Program-made: the position numbers and the translations under genes | In this document: in pieces, positions 34,981 through 41,714 of the stretch | How positions within the stretch are numbered: position 1 is the stretch's first letter | Layout: each line of letters begins with the position of its first letter | Virus record (IMG/VR): IMGVR_UViG_3300025168_014374 | Coordinates: 1-42,137 of that record | DNA length: 42,137 nt | Source: a virus | Direction: 5' to 3' (one strand) | Notes under the pieces: generated by a model | Seen by the model: the letters and a program-made list of their open reading frames with translations, nothing else | Database searches by the model: none | What the model was told of the DNA's origin: nothing

Positions 34981-35680
34981 TATAATAGGATTTTGTTCAG
35001 AAAATTATAAAGCATGTTATGATTTTTCAATTGAATCATGGTTAGCTACAAAGGCACGAAAAATTTACATTTATACAGACGGCTGGAGTGATGATACAAG
35101 AAATGGAAGAATAGAATTTATTAATATAACTCAGAAAGATACTGAATGGGTAGTAAATACAGGTAAGAAGGTTGATTGTATACTAGATTATTGGGATAGA
35201 GAAGATACATTAGATAATTTTTGCTTTTTAGACGTAGATAATTATATCGTATCTGACATATCAGAAGTATTTGATATAATTGAGACTATAGGATTAACAC
35301 GAATATATACAAGAACGACAAGTGCTGGTAATGTGTTTTTCATAAAAAATGAAATATCAAAAAAGTTTTTAGATGAATGGGCAATAAAACAGCAAGAACA
35401 TAAACAAAGTAAAGATTGGACAGGTCATCATGGTACAGCTTATGATCAATGGTCATTGCATGAAATTACAACTAAAGATTTAAATGTACATAAAAAATAT
35501 GATGTTGCTGAGAATCAATATAAAATTACTTCATTGACAAATGAGATATGGAATTGCGAACATGATCGAGTAGATGCATGGATGCAAATGATTACAGACA
35601 ATGATTGTAAAATTTTACATTTTAAAATGGGATATTGGAAAAATCATAATCTAGTTAATGCCATTAAAAATATAATATGA
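34970..35680 (+). CDS. Glycosyltransferase-like protein (GT-A, DxD)
   Basis: 236 residues. It begins DIIGFCSENYKACYDFSIESW, reminiscent of GT8-like proteins, and has NFCFLDVDNYIVSDI with DVD at 88-90, followed by SAGNVFFIKNEISKKFLDEW and HHGTAYDQWSLHEI, the usual arrangement (DxD, then a conserved DQ) of these enzymes, and KILHFKMGYWKNH with the C-terminal metal-binding His. The acceptor is unknown. This is the last recognised sugar gene of the run. Confidence 0.78.
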   Translation: MEYDIIGFCSENYKACYDFSIESWLATKARKIYIYTDGWSDDTRNGRIEFINITQKDTEWVVNTGKKVDCILDYWDREDTLDNFCFLDVDNYIVSDISEVFDIIETIGLTRIYTRTTSAGNVFFIKNEISKKFLDEWAIKQQEHKQSKDWTGHHGTAYDQWSLHEITTKDLNVHKKYDVAENQYKITSLTNEIWNCEHDRVDAWMQMITDNDCKILHFKMGYWKNHNLVNAIKNII

Positions 35681-35922
35681 GATACTACATTTTATATCCA
35701 GGCAACACAGAAGCCGATACCGTTAATTCTATCAATCAATTAGGTGACCAATCATTCAAAACATTTTGGGCACAGAGAGGATTTAATATATTAATGAAAG
35801 CGGTAGAACAACATCATGCCGATCTAGATCATTTTATTATTAAAGATGAAAAGGGAAAGGGATATTCAATTGAAGAATTTTTAGATAAAATTAAGACCCT
35901 TAAAGTTAGAATTCAAAATTAA
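35677..35922 (+). CDS. Small protein of unknown function
   Basis: An 81-residue soluble protein beginning RYYILYPGNTEADTVNSINQLG and ending in a charged helix (SIEEFLDKIKTLKVRIQN). No motif is recognised. It overlaps the last glycosyltransferase by ATGA and is followed by a gap with a late-type promoter, so it closes the long transcription unit. Its content looks more like a small virion or accessory protein than a sugar enzyme. Confidence 0.68.
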   Translation: MRYYILYPGNTEADTVNSINQLGDQSFKTFWAQRGFNILMKAVEQHHADLDHFIIKDEKGKGYSIEEFLDKIKTLKVRIQN

Positions 35923-35928
35923 TTACTA

Positions 35929-35943
35929 CATATTTATATAAAA
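35929..35943 (+). promoter_or_regulatory. Class 2 (late-type) promoter, copy 2
   Basis: CATATTTATATAAAA lies 38 nt upstream of the ATG at 35967. A strong ribosome site AAAGGAG is at 35953-35959. It matches the elements at 10731 and 38513 at 13 or more of 15 positions. It separates the glycan run from the virion-type genes. Confidence 0.72.
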
Positions 35944-35966
35944 TTAATCAATAAAGGAGTTTATAT

Positions 35967-36581
35967 ATGTATACACGAAAACAGATAGAAGCCGCTGTTA
36001 AAGCAAAAGGCTATGTTTGGTTTGAAGATGCTAACAATAAAGGCTACGATGTAAATATTGTAGGTGTTAGGAATTCTGAAACTAATGGAAAAGTCACAAA
36101 TGCATTTGATGACAAAATTACAATATCATACAAAGTAGATGGAGAATGGTGCTTTGAATGCTTTAATTGTACTACCGATCCAGGATCACATTGGGTTGAA
36201 AACATAATGAGAAAAGAAGGGGTCGCTGTATTAAAACCAGGCCAATATAGAAAATCTCATAAATTAAGATTACATCAAGGTAAATATCTTGCATTAGGTC
36301 AACAAAATCCTGTAACTGTTTATAGAGATAATAATCGTGATGATAATTATGATTTAGATGATAACAATACACAAACAGGAATATATGGAATTAATATTCA
36401 TAGAGCTACTGGCAGAGCTGGAAAGAAATCTACTCAAGTTGATAAATGGTCAGCAGGTTGTCAAGTAATTGCTGATAATGATGATTGGCATTGTTTCTTG
36501 GACATATGTCAACAAGCAAGAGAAACATGGGGAAATAATTTTTCATATACGTTAATTGAGAGCAAAGACCTTGTGGTATGA
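35967..36581 (+). CDS. YkuD-like (L,D-transpeptidase fold) cell-wall protein
   Basis: 204 residues. The middle of the protein has YLALGQQNPVTVYRDNNRD and then GINIHRATG (His145) followed 17 residues later by SAGC (162-165). A catalytic His followed by S/T-x-G-C is the signature of the YkuD L,D-transpeptidase fold, and phages use the fold in peptidoglycan-active proteins. An N-terminal domain of about 100 residues has cysteines (C62, C65, C68). No signal peptide is seen. It could be an endolysin or a tail-associated enzyme; the late-type promoter and strong ribosome site support high late expression. Confidence 0.6.
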   Translation: MYTRKQIEAAVKAKGYVWFEDANNKGYDVNIVGVRNSETNGKVTNAFDDKITISYKVDGEWCFECFNCTTDPGSHWVENIMRKEGVAVLKPGQYRKSHKLRLHQGKYLALGQQNPVTVYRDNNRDDNYDLDDNNTQTGIYGINIHRATGRAGKKSTQVDKWSAGCQVIADNDDWHCFLDICQQARETWGNNFSYTLIESKDLVV

Positions 36582-37486
36582 TAAAACTAAAAACCATATT
36601 ACAAGAAAGAAAGGTATTATCAGTATTTGATTTTGATGATACTATTGCTCTTACAGATTCTTGGATATATGTCATGAGGGCTGGTAGAGAAATAAAAAAA
36701 TTAGATCCGGCACAATTTGCAGTATATAATCCAAGACCAGGTGAAACATTTGATTTTAGAGATTTTGACAAAAAATTAAGAAATCCAAGATTGATAAGAC
36801 AAAATGCACAATTGTTAAAGAAACAATTAGATAAAGCCAGAAGAGCATCTAGAGGCTCAAGAAAGGTTACTATATTAACTGCAAGAAGGTTAGGACAGCC
36901 TGTAACAAGTTTTTTCAAATCAATAGGATTAGATGCATATGTAGTTCCATTAGGAAGTAGTAATCCATTAGATAAAGCAAATTGGATTGAAAAGCAAATC
37001 AAGAAAGGATATGATACAGTTTACTTTATGGACGATTCTCCTAAAAATATAAGAGCTGTAGATAACATGTTGAGGCGATATCCAAATGTAAGATCATTAA
37101 CTAAATTGATTAAGGAAGTAGAAGAAAATGTAGCTCCTAATCATGATGGTAAAGCAGCTCCATATGGGTCTGGATATGATGAGATAGATGAACTGGTAAC
37201 AGATTCTCATATTATTTGTAATAAATGTAAATGGGCATGGACTAAAGCATCTGGAGGTGATGATTTATATAATTGCCATAAATGTGGCCATGACAATACT
37301 CCAGTTAAAGAAAATTTCGCAGATGGAAAGAATCCAGGTAGAAAAGGAATATCCAAAAGAGTTGGCATCCCAAAAGGAGCTACTTTAACTCAATTAGCTA
37401 AACTAGCAAAAGCCAAAGGTGAAAAGGGCAGAATGGCTAGATGGCAATTAAACATGAGAAGAGGTAGAAAGAAGTCAAAAAAATAG
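36578..37486 (+). CDS. HAD phosphatase-like protein with zinc ribbon and packaging-type N-terminus
   Basis: 302 residues in three parts. It starts MIKLKTILQE, shared with other proteins here (see findings). A HAD domain follows: VFDFDDTIAL (nucleophile D18, acid/base D20), TILTARR (motif II Thr), and YDTVYFMDDSPKN (motif IV aspartates). Then CNKC (214-217) and CHKC (233-236) form a zinc ribbon. The last 50 residues are a basic domain with KNPGRKGISKRVGIPKG and KGRMARWQLNMRRGRKKS, which looks nucleic-acid-binding. It could be a polynucleotide or nucleotide phosphatase. The start overlaps the previous stop by ATGA. Confidence 0.82.
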   Translation: MIKLKTILQERKVLSVFDFDDTIALTDSWIYVMRAGREIKKLDPAQFAVYNPRPGETFDFRDFDKKLRNPRLIRQNAQLLKKQLDKARRASRGSRKVTILTARRLGQPVTSFFKSIGLDAYVVPLGSSNPLDKANWIEKQIKKGYDTVYFMDDSPKNIRAVDNMLRRYPNVRSLTKLIKEVEENVAPNHDGKAAPYGSGYDEIDELVTDSHIICNKCKWAWTKASGGDDLYNCHKCGHDNTPVKENFADGKNPGRKGISKRVGIPKGATLTQLAKLAKAKGEKGRMARWQLNMRRGRKKSKK

Positions 37487-37516
37487 GTTATTTGAAATAT
37501 TTTTGTTATATTATTA
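37486..37516 (+). promoter_or_regulatory. Class 1 (middle/early-type) promoter, copy 4
   Basis: GGTTATTTGAAA starts at 37486, overlapping the last base of the preceding stop codon, and TTATATT lies at 37506-37512, 20 nt after the GG. The ATG at 37518 begins 12 nt after the first base of TTATATT, exactly as at 8947/8959, so the message may be leaderless. There is no Shine-Dalgarno sequence. Confidence 0.78.
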
Positions 37517-37517
37517 T

Positions 37518-37922
37518 ATGAAAGAAAAAATAATAAACACAGTAGTCCATACAGCAGCATTTTTTAATTTAGAATTAGATATGTATTCTATTACATTGTC
37601 CAATCGTATGAATGTACCTTCATCTATTAAAAATGGTGTATATGTTATTGAATCTAAAGATAATATTGTTTATATAGGAAAAGGCACTGTACGTGATAGA
37701 TTAAAAACACATATTGAAAAGATATCAGGAAAATTCCATACAGCCAAAGACACGACTGGATTCAAGATATTAAGAGAGACTACGAATATAACAGTAGGTG
37801 AATGTAATGTCCATTATATGGACTGTAAGACTGAAATTGATGCAACTGCAATGGAAGGAGCATTGATGAAAAAATTAATGCCATTGGCAAATAACGAAAC
37901 ATATAAAACAAAATTATTATGA
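37518..37922 (+). CDS. GIY-YIG nuclease domain protein
   Basis: 134 residues from ATG 37518; an upstream start at 37503 would place the promoter's TTATATT box inside the gene, so it is rejected. It has GVYVIESKDNIVYIGKG (GIY-YIG pair as GVY...YIG), R in TVRDRLKTH, and the catalytic Glu in EGALMKKLMPLAN, followed by N. This single-domain form suggests a structure-specific or homing-type endonuclease; there is no intron or DNA-binding domain next to it. Its own middle/early promoter sits directly in front. Confidence 0.85.
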   Translation: MKEKIINTVVHTAAFFNLELDMYSITLSNRMNVPSSIKNGVYVIESKDNIVYIGKGTVRDRLKTHIEKISGKFHTAKDTTGFKILRETTNITVGECNVHYMDCKTEIDATAMEGALMKKLMPLANNETYKTKLL

Positions 37923-38161
37923 GTAAATTTAAAATAGGCGATAAGGCCATTAAACCAAAAGGGTATAAATTTCCATGTACAATAGTATCAATATTTGAAA
38001 CAACATCAGGTGATATAAGAGTTGTGGGTGAATTAGATGAATTAAAAATGTTACATATATTCAATGAAAGACAATTGGAACATTGCCCAAAAGCTTTTTT
38101 TGAAAATCCATTACAAGTAGACTCAGATATCATTGAAGGTACCAAACCAAGTAATTTATGA
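37919..38161 (+). CDS. Small protein of unknown function (SH3/KOW-like beta protein)
   Basis: 80 residues beginning MSKFKIGDKAIKPKGYKFPCTIVSIFETTSGDIRVVGE, a beta-rich pattern often seen in SH3- or KOW-like small domains. No catalytic residues are evident. It overlaps neighbours by ATGA on both sides, so it is co-translated with the GIY-YIG protein and the next membrane protein. The function is unknown. Confidence 0.68.
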   Translation: MSKFKIGDKAIKPKGYKFPCTIVSIFETTSGDIRVVGELDELKMLHIFNERQLEHCPKAFFENPLQVDSDIIEGTKPSNL

Positions 38162-38502
38162 GTAAATTTTTACTAAGTATAGCATTATTCTTTTTTGGAC
38201 AAACATTAATCTGGTATCAAACTAATGGTCAATTTGTTTGGAAGTGGGCTAAAGACCATCCATTTGCAATGGCATGTATATTTGCTGTACCCATATCATA
38301 TGCATTTATCATTGCAACTAAATTAGTAGTAGGTTATTTTGATGGATTACTATGGCCTGGAAGATTTATAGGATTTGCAACTGGAATGATTTCATTTGCG
38401 ATCTTGACTTCTATTTATATGGGTGAAGCAATAACTCCAAAAACCGCCGTTTCATTAATATTAGCAATTACATTAGTTAGCATTCAAATTTTCTGGAAAT
38501 AA
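38158..38502 (+). CDS. Four-helix membrane protein, unknown function
   Basis: 114 residues with four hydrophobic stretches: about 4-20, 35-58, 68-88 and 93-112. The charged residues are few and lie in short loops (KWAKDHP, TPKTA). The arrangement resembles small four-helix integral membrane proteins, but no family is recognised. A phage inner-membrane protein of this kind might serve lysis timing or superinfection immunity; this is speculation from topology only. Confidence 0.75.
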   Translation: MSKFLLSIALFFFGQTLIWYQTNGQFVWKWAKDHPFAMACIFAVPISYAFIIATKLVVGYFDGLLWPGRFIGFATGMISFAILTSIYMGEAITPKTAVSLILAITLVSIQIFWK

Positions 38503-38512
38503 GTTTCTACAG

Positions 38513-38527
38513 CATATTTATATTAAA
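38513..38527 (+). promoter_or_regulatory. Class 2 (late-type) promoter, copy 3
   Basis: CATATTTATATTAAA lies 33 nt upstream of the ATG at 38546, in the 43-nt gap after the membrane protein gene. It differs from the copies at 10731 and 35929 only at positions 11-12 of the 15-mer. It would transcribe the set of possible head-internal proteins that follows. Confidence 0.72.
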
Positions 38528-38545
38528 ATAAATAGCAGACAATAT

Positions 38546-39427
38546 ATGGAACCAGTAAAAGTATTTAATAATGTTATAATAGGACAATTTGTATTAACAG
38601 GTGTCCCAGTTAAGGTATATGTTTATAGTAGATATTTAACTATTACAGATGCAGATGACATAGACGATCCAATATATGGATTTGGTATGGATGAAGATGG
38701 AGATATGATGCAATTTGATTATCGCGAAGTTGACCATCTTTTAGTTGCAGGTAATAGAATCGATTTAGAAACATACAATACAGGTATGGGAGCGACAGAA
38801 GAACCAGAAGGCGAAGAAGAAGAGAAAGAAGAGGAAGATGATGAAGAAAAGAAAGAAGAAGCCAAATATGATGATTTTAATGAAAAAGCTGTGAAATTAG
38901 GAAATATTCTTAAAGAGATGAGTCAAGATGAATCAGTTAATGAAGCTGAAGAATTCAAGAAGGGTACTAAAATAGCAATTAAAAGTCCAAAAGGGAGATC
39001 CCATAATGTTGATATGTATATCGTAAAATATACTGGTGATGGATATTTTTATACTGATGCTGGTGAAAGAAGTTCTAAATGGATAGATGAGGAAGACCTA
39101 ATGAAACTGCTCAAAACTAAAAAGGCAGTTGTTGAAGGCAAATTAAATGAATATCATGCATTTAATCAAATTAAATCAAATGGATATACATTTGGTGTAG
39201 GTGATATAGTTAAAAATAAAAATAAATCATGTCCACATCATGGTTCAATGGGTATTGTTAAAAAGATAATGGACTTACCTGATAATACGGGAACAGTAGC
39301 AATTTATACAGTTACAAACTCAGGACCAACATATAAGCCAGGAATGTCATTAACAAAGACAATCGATCAACTAGAACCAATACAAAAACCAGATGCTGTA
39401 ACAGATGATGTTAATGAAAAAATATAA
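38546..39427 (+). CDS. Acidic modular protein with internal cleavage-like sites
   Basis: 293 residues in three modules. The N-terminal 80 residues are a beta-rich domain (VFNNVIIGQFVLTGVPVKVYVYS). Residues about 84-106 are almost all Glu, Asp and Lys, a flexible acidic linker. KLGNILKEMSQ (118-127) and VNEAEEF (131-137) precede a second domain, then EGKLNEYHAF precedes a third with CPHHGSMGIVKKI. The LKE/LNE sites look like prohead-protease sites (L-x-E). I do not recognise the family. It is first behind the late-type promoter at 38513. Confidence 0.72.
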   Translation: MEPVKVFNNVIIGQFVLTGVPVKVYVYSRYLTITDADDIDDPIYGFGMDEDGDMMQFDYREVDHLLVAGNRIDLETYNTGMGATEEPEGEEEEKEEEDDEEKKEEAKYDDFNEKAVKLGNILKEMSQDESVNEAEEFKKGTKIAIKSPKGRSHNVDMYIVKYTGDGYFYTDAGERSSKWIDEEDLMKLLKTKKAVVEGKLNEYHAFNQIKSNGYTFGVGDIVKNKNKSCPHHGSMGIVKKIMDLPDNTGTVAIYTVTNSGPTYKPGMSLTKTIDQLEPIQKPDAVTDDVNEKI

Positions 39428-39436
39428 GAAATAACA

Positions 39437-39760
39437 ATGGCAGATCATGATAAAAAGATAAAATTAGCTGATCTAATTAAAGGTACAGGATATGAAGAAA
39501 CTCCTAAGGAAGTTAAAAAGTATTCTGATATACAATTAGCCCCGGGTAAGAAAATAGTACTACAAGCACAGACTAATGAAAATGAAAGAGGCTTAATTGT
39601 AACTTGGAGAAAGGATGGCGGATATGATGTTGCATATTGGTATGACAAGCCAACTAATATAGTACCAGCAGAATTGAAAGGCGATGGCAAATCGTTTGGA
39701 GATATTAAAAACGTATATTTAGGGTATCACCCGGAGTTAGATGATGACAAAACTTATTAA
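39437..39760 (+). CDS. Small protein of unknown function, virion-gene block
   Basis: 107 residues starting MADHDKKIKLADLIKGTGYEE; KIKLADLIKG loosely recalls the shared N-terminal peptide of its neighbours but lacks the L-x-E end. The rest is beta-rich (KKIVLQAQ, GLIVTWRKDGGYDVAYWYD). The function is unknown. Its 3' end overlaps the next gene by 20 bases. Confidence 0.68.
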   Translation: MADHDKKIKLADLIKGTGYEETPKEVKKYSDIQLAPGKKIVLQAQTNENERGLIVTWRKDGGYDVAYWYDKPTNIVPAELKGDGKSFGDIKNVYLGYHPELDDDKTY

Positions 39761-40199
39761 ATTATTAAAAGAAGCCAAAATAAAAGGTGCAGATGGTAAG
39801 GCATGTTGGGACGGTTATAGATATGCCGGAACTAAAGATGGTAAAGACAAATGTGTTAAAGTGAGTGAATCATTAGGATTAGAAATGTGGGAACACTCTC
39901 AACCAGTATTATGGCAAGAAGCAGAATACCAAGGTAGAAAAGTTAAATTAGGCAAAGTTACTAGAGGAGGCTCAAAAAAGTTTCAAGTATATGTAAAGAA
40001 TCCAAAAACAGGAAATGTTAAAAAGGTATCATTTGGAGACACAACTGGATTAACTATTAAAACAAAAGATCCAGCTAGAAGAAAATCATTTAAGGCAAGA
40101 CATAATTGTGATACAAAGAAAGATAGAACCAAGGCCGGATATTGGTCATGTAGAATGTGGGCTGGTCCAGATTCTGTAAAAAATATGTTGAAGAAGTAA
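39741..40199 (+). CDS. Basic protein with packaging-type N-terminus, unknown function
   Basis: 152 residues. The start MMTKLIKLLKEAKI carries L-K-E before Ala, a T4 prohead-protease-type site. Then GADGKACWDGYRYAGTKDGKDKCVKV, a Cys-pair module, and WQEAEYQGR as a possible second junction. The C-terminal 80 residues are strongly basic: KDPARRKSFKARHNCDTKK and AGYWSCRMW, a module I have seen in other phage and virus proteins but cannot name with certainty. The basic domain might bind packaged DNA. Two ATGs occur in tandem at 39741. Confidence 0.75.
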   Translation: MMTKLIKLLKEAKIKGADGKACWDGYRYAGTKDGKDKCVKVSESLGLEMWEHSQPVLWQEAEYQGRKVKLGKVTRGGSKKFQVYVKNPKTGNVKKVSFGDTTGLTIKTKDPARRKSFKARHNCDTKKDRTKAGYWSCRMWAGPDSVKNMLKK

Positions 40200-40200
40200 T

Positions 40201-40725
40201 ATGAAAAAATTAAAGGACTTATTAAACGAATCATTATCAGAATTTGGATTAGATACTTATAAAATTGCAGATAGTTTTACTCCGCAAGAGCTCAAAAAAT
40301 TAAAAGCAGATGGGAAGATTTCGGCTGAATCATTAAATGGCGCACTTGAATTACAAAGAGGTTGGAAACAACGTCATCCATCAATGACAGTAGGTGGAGG
40401 TAATTATAAACAAGATATGTTAAAGAAATTAAACAAAGTAAATGAAGCTGAATTCAAATTTAAATCTATATCAAAGGCCTTAGATTATATACAAGACTTA
40501 AGAGGTCAGTCCATGGACTTAGAACAAACTATGAGATCAACATTAGCTGATTTACAAGACGTTCAAATGGACATGGAACAAGAAGCTGAACCAGAAGGTG
40601 GTCCAATTGCAGATAAGTATGCAAGAGAAATGGCATATCATAAAAGGCAATATAATAAAACCAAAGCTGAATTTGAAAAGGTAATGGACGAGATAGAAAA
40701 ATTTGATGCAAATTATATGGGATAA
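40201..40725 (+). CDS. Helical protein with packaging-type N-terminus
   Basis: 174 residues. MKKLKDLLNESLSEF opens the protein and fits the shared N-terminal peptide, with L-N-E before Ser. A helical stretch KIADSFTPQELKKLKADGKISAESLNGALELQRGW follows, then KKLNKVNEAEFKFKS (a possible second cleavage junction at VNE/A, 80-83), and residues 84-170 form a long charged coiled-coil-like region. The function is unknown. It begins one base after the previous stop. A scaffold-core or internal head protein is a reasonable guess. Confidence 0.72.
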   Translation: MKKLKDLLNESLSEFGLDTYKIADSFTPQELKKLKADGKISAESLNGALELQRGWKQRHPSMTVGGGNYKQDMLKKLNKVNEAEFKFKSISKALDYIQDLRGQSMDLEQTMRSTLADLQDVQMDMEQEAEPEGGPIADKYAREMAYHKRQYNKTKAEFEKVMDEIEKFDANYMG

Positions 40726-40727
40726 TC

Positions 40728-41396
40728 ATGATTAGACTAAAAAACATATTAACAGAAGCAGTACAACAAAAGTTTGAACAAGTAAAACTTAAATTCAAGT
40801 TTAAAGATTATGCACCTGCATTTGATGAGGAAACGATGAAGACTCATTACAATAAACATTATCAAGCATATATTGATAAATTGAATACAGCTATAAAAGA
40901 AGAAAATATTCCAGTAGTAATGGGAGAAGGAATGTCTGGAATAAGAACAATATTGAATTCAGTTTCACAATATTCAGATGCAGTAAGAAATAATGGTGGA
41001 GGATTTTATAATCATACATTATTCTTTAACAATTTAAATCCGAAAGATAAAGGCAAATTAATAGATTCGCCATTAGAAGAAGCTATTAAAGAACAATATG
41101 GAACTATAGAAAAGTTTAAAGCAGAATTTAAAGAAAAGGCATTAGGACATTTTGGTTCAGGATGGTGTTGGTTATTAAATAATAAAGGACAATTACAAAT
41201 TGTTACAACATCTAATCAAGACAATCCACTTATGGACATAGTAAAGGCACCAGGAGATATACTTATAGCTTTAGATTTATGGGAACATTCATATTATTTA
41301 AAATATAAAAATGACCGTGGCAAATATATAGACGCGTTCTATAAATTGTTATGTTGGAAATCAGCTAACAAAAGATACTTAAAAGATCAATATTAA
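40728..41396 (+). CDS. Fe/Mn superoxide dismutase with packaging-type N-terminus
   Basis: 222 residues. From about residue 26 the Fe/Mn SOD fold is clear: YAPAFDEETMKTHYNKHYQ with ligand H40, GGGFYNHTLFF with H96, FGSGWCWLL, and DLWEHSYYLKYKNDRGKYID with ligands D183 and H187. All four metal ligands are present, so it should convert superoxide to peroxide and oxygen. Metal choice cannot be told. Before the fold there are about 25 extra residues starting MIRLKNILTEAVQQK, the peptide shared with neighbours, ending in L-T-E before Ala. This suggests the enzyme is packaged in the head. Confidence 0.93.
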   Translation: MIRLKNILTEAVQQKFEQVKLKFKFKDYAPAFDEETMKTHYNKHYQAYIDKLNTAIKEENIPVVMGEGMSGIRTILNSVSQYSDAVRNNGGGFYNHTLFFNNLNPKDKGKLIDSPLEEAIKEQYGTIEKFKAEFKEKALGHFGSGWCWLLNNKGQLQIVTTSNQDNPLMDIVKAPGDILIALDLWEHSYYLKYKNDRGKYIDAFYKLLCWKSANKRYLKDQY

Positions 41397-41412
41397 AAAA
41401 GGAGACCATTAA

Positions 41413-41706
41413 ATGGCATTAAAAAAAGGAACACGAGTAAAAAAGGCAGTTAAAAAGATTTTAGACAAAACAACTGTTGATGAAAAAGTAATTGGACATG
41501 TAAACAAAAATAAAGGTTTATATAATACAATTTTATGTTACACAAAATGTTATGGTGGCTATCTATTAGCAGTAGGAGCCGGATGTACATTTGGTATAAA
41601 CATTTGGATAGGACTAGGATTACTAGTTGCTGCCGGAACATGGGGATGGTTGTCTACATGTGGTTGTAAATTATGCAAGGGCGGTGATGGTTCTTGTTGT
41701 AAATAA
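41413..41706 (+). CDS. Small membrane protein with cysteine-rich tail
   Basis: 97 residues. A basic N-terminus (MALKKGTRVKKAVKKILDK) is followed by hydrophobic segments at about 45-62 and 65-80, and ends in CGCKLCKGGDGSCC, five cysteines in the last 15 residues. The ribosome site is AAAAAAGGAG (41395-41404). The cysteines could bind metal or be lipid- or disulfide-linked. I do not recognise the family. Confidence 0.75.
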   Translation: MALKKGTRVKKAVKKILDKTTVDEKVIGHVNKNKGLYNTILCYTKCYGGYLLAVGAGCTFGINIWIGLGLLVAAGTWGWLSTCGCKLCKGGDGSCCK

Positions 41707-41714
41707 GAAGTAAC

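Noticed and set aside
10763-35922. Host chromosomal O-antigen locus captured by misassembly
   Set aside because: Base composition and overlapping gene style look continuous with the phage genes on both sides, and a phage-type promoter precedes it; read coverage was not available to exclude it fully.
36430-37002. 190-residue open frame on the - strand
   Set aside because: It lies opposite the YkuD-like and HAD genes, whose domains are clear; it has no recognisable motif and no ribosome site.
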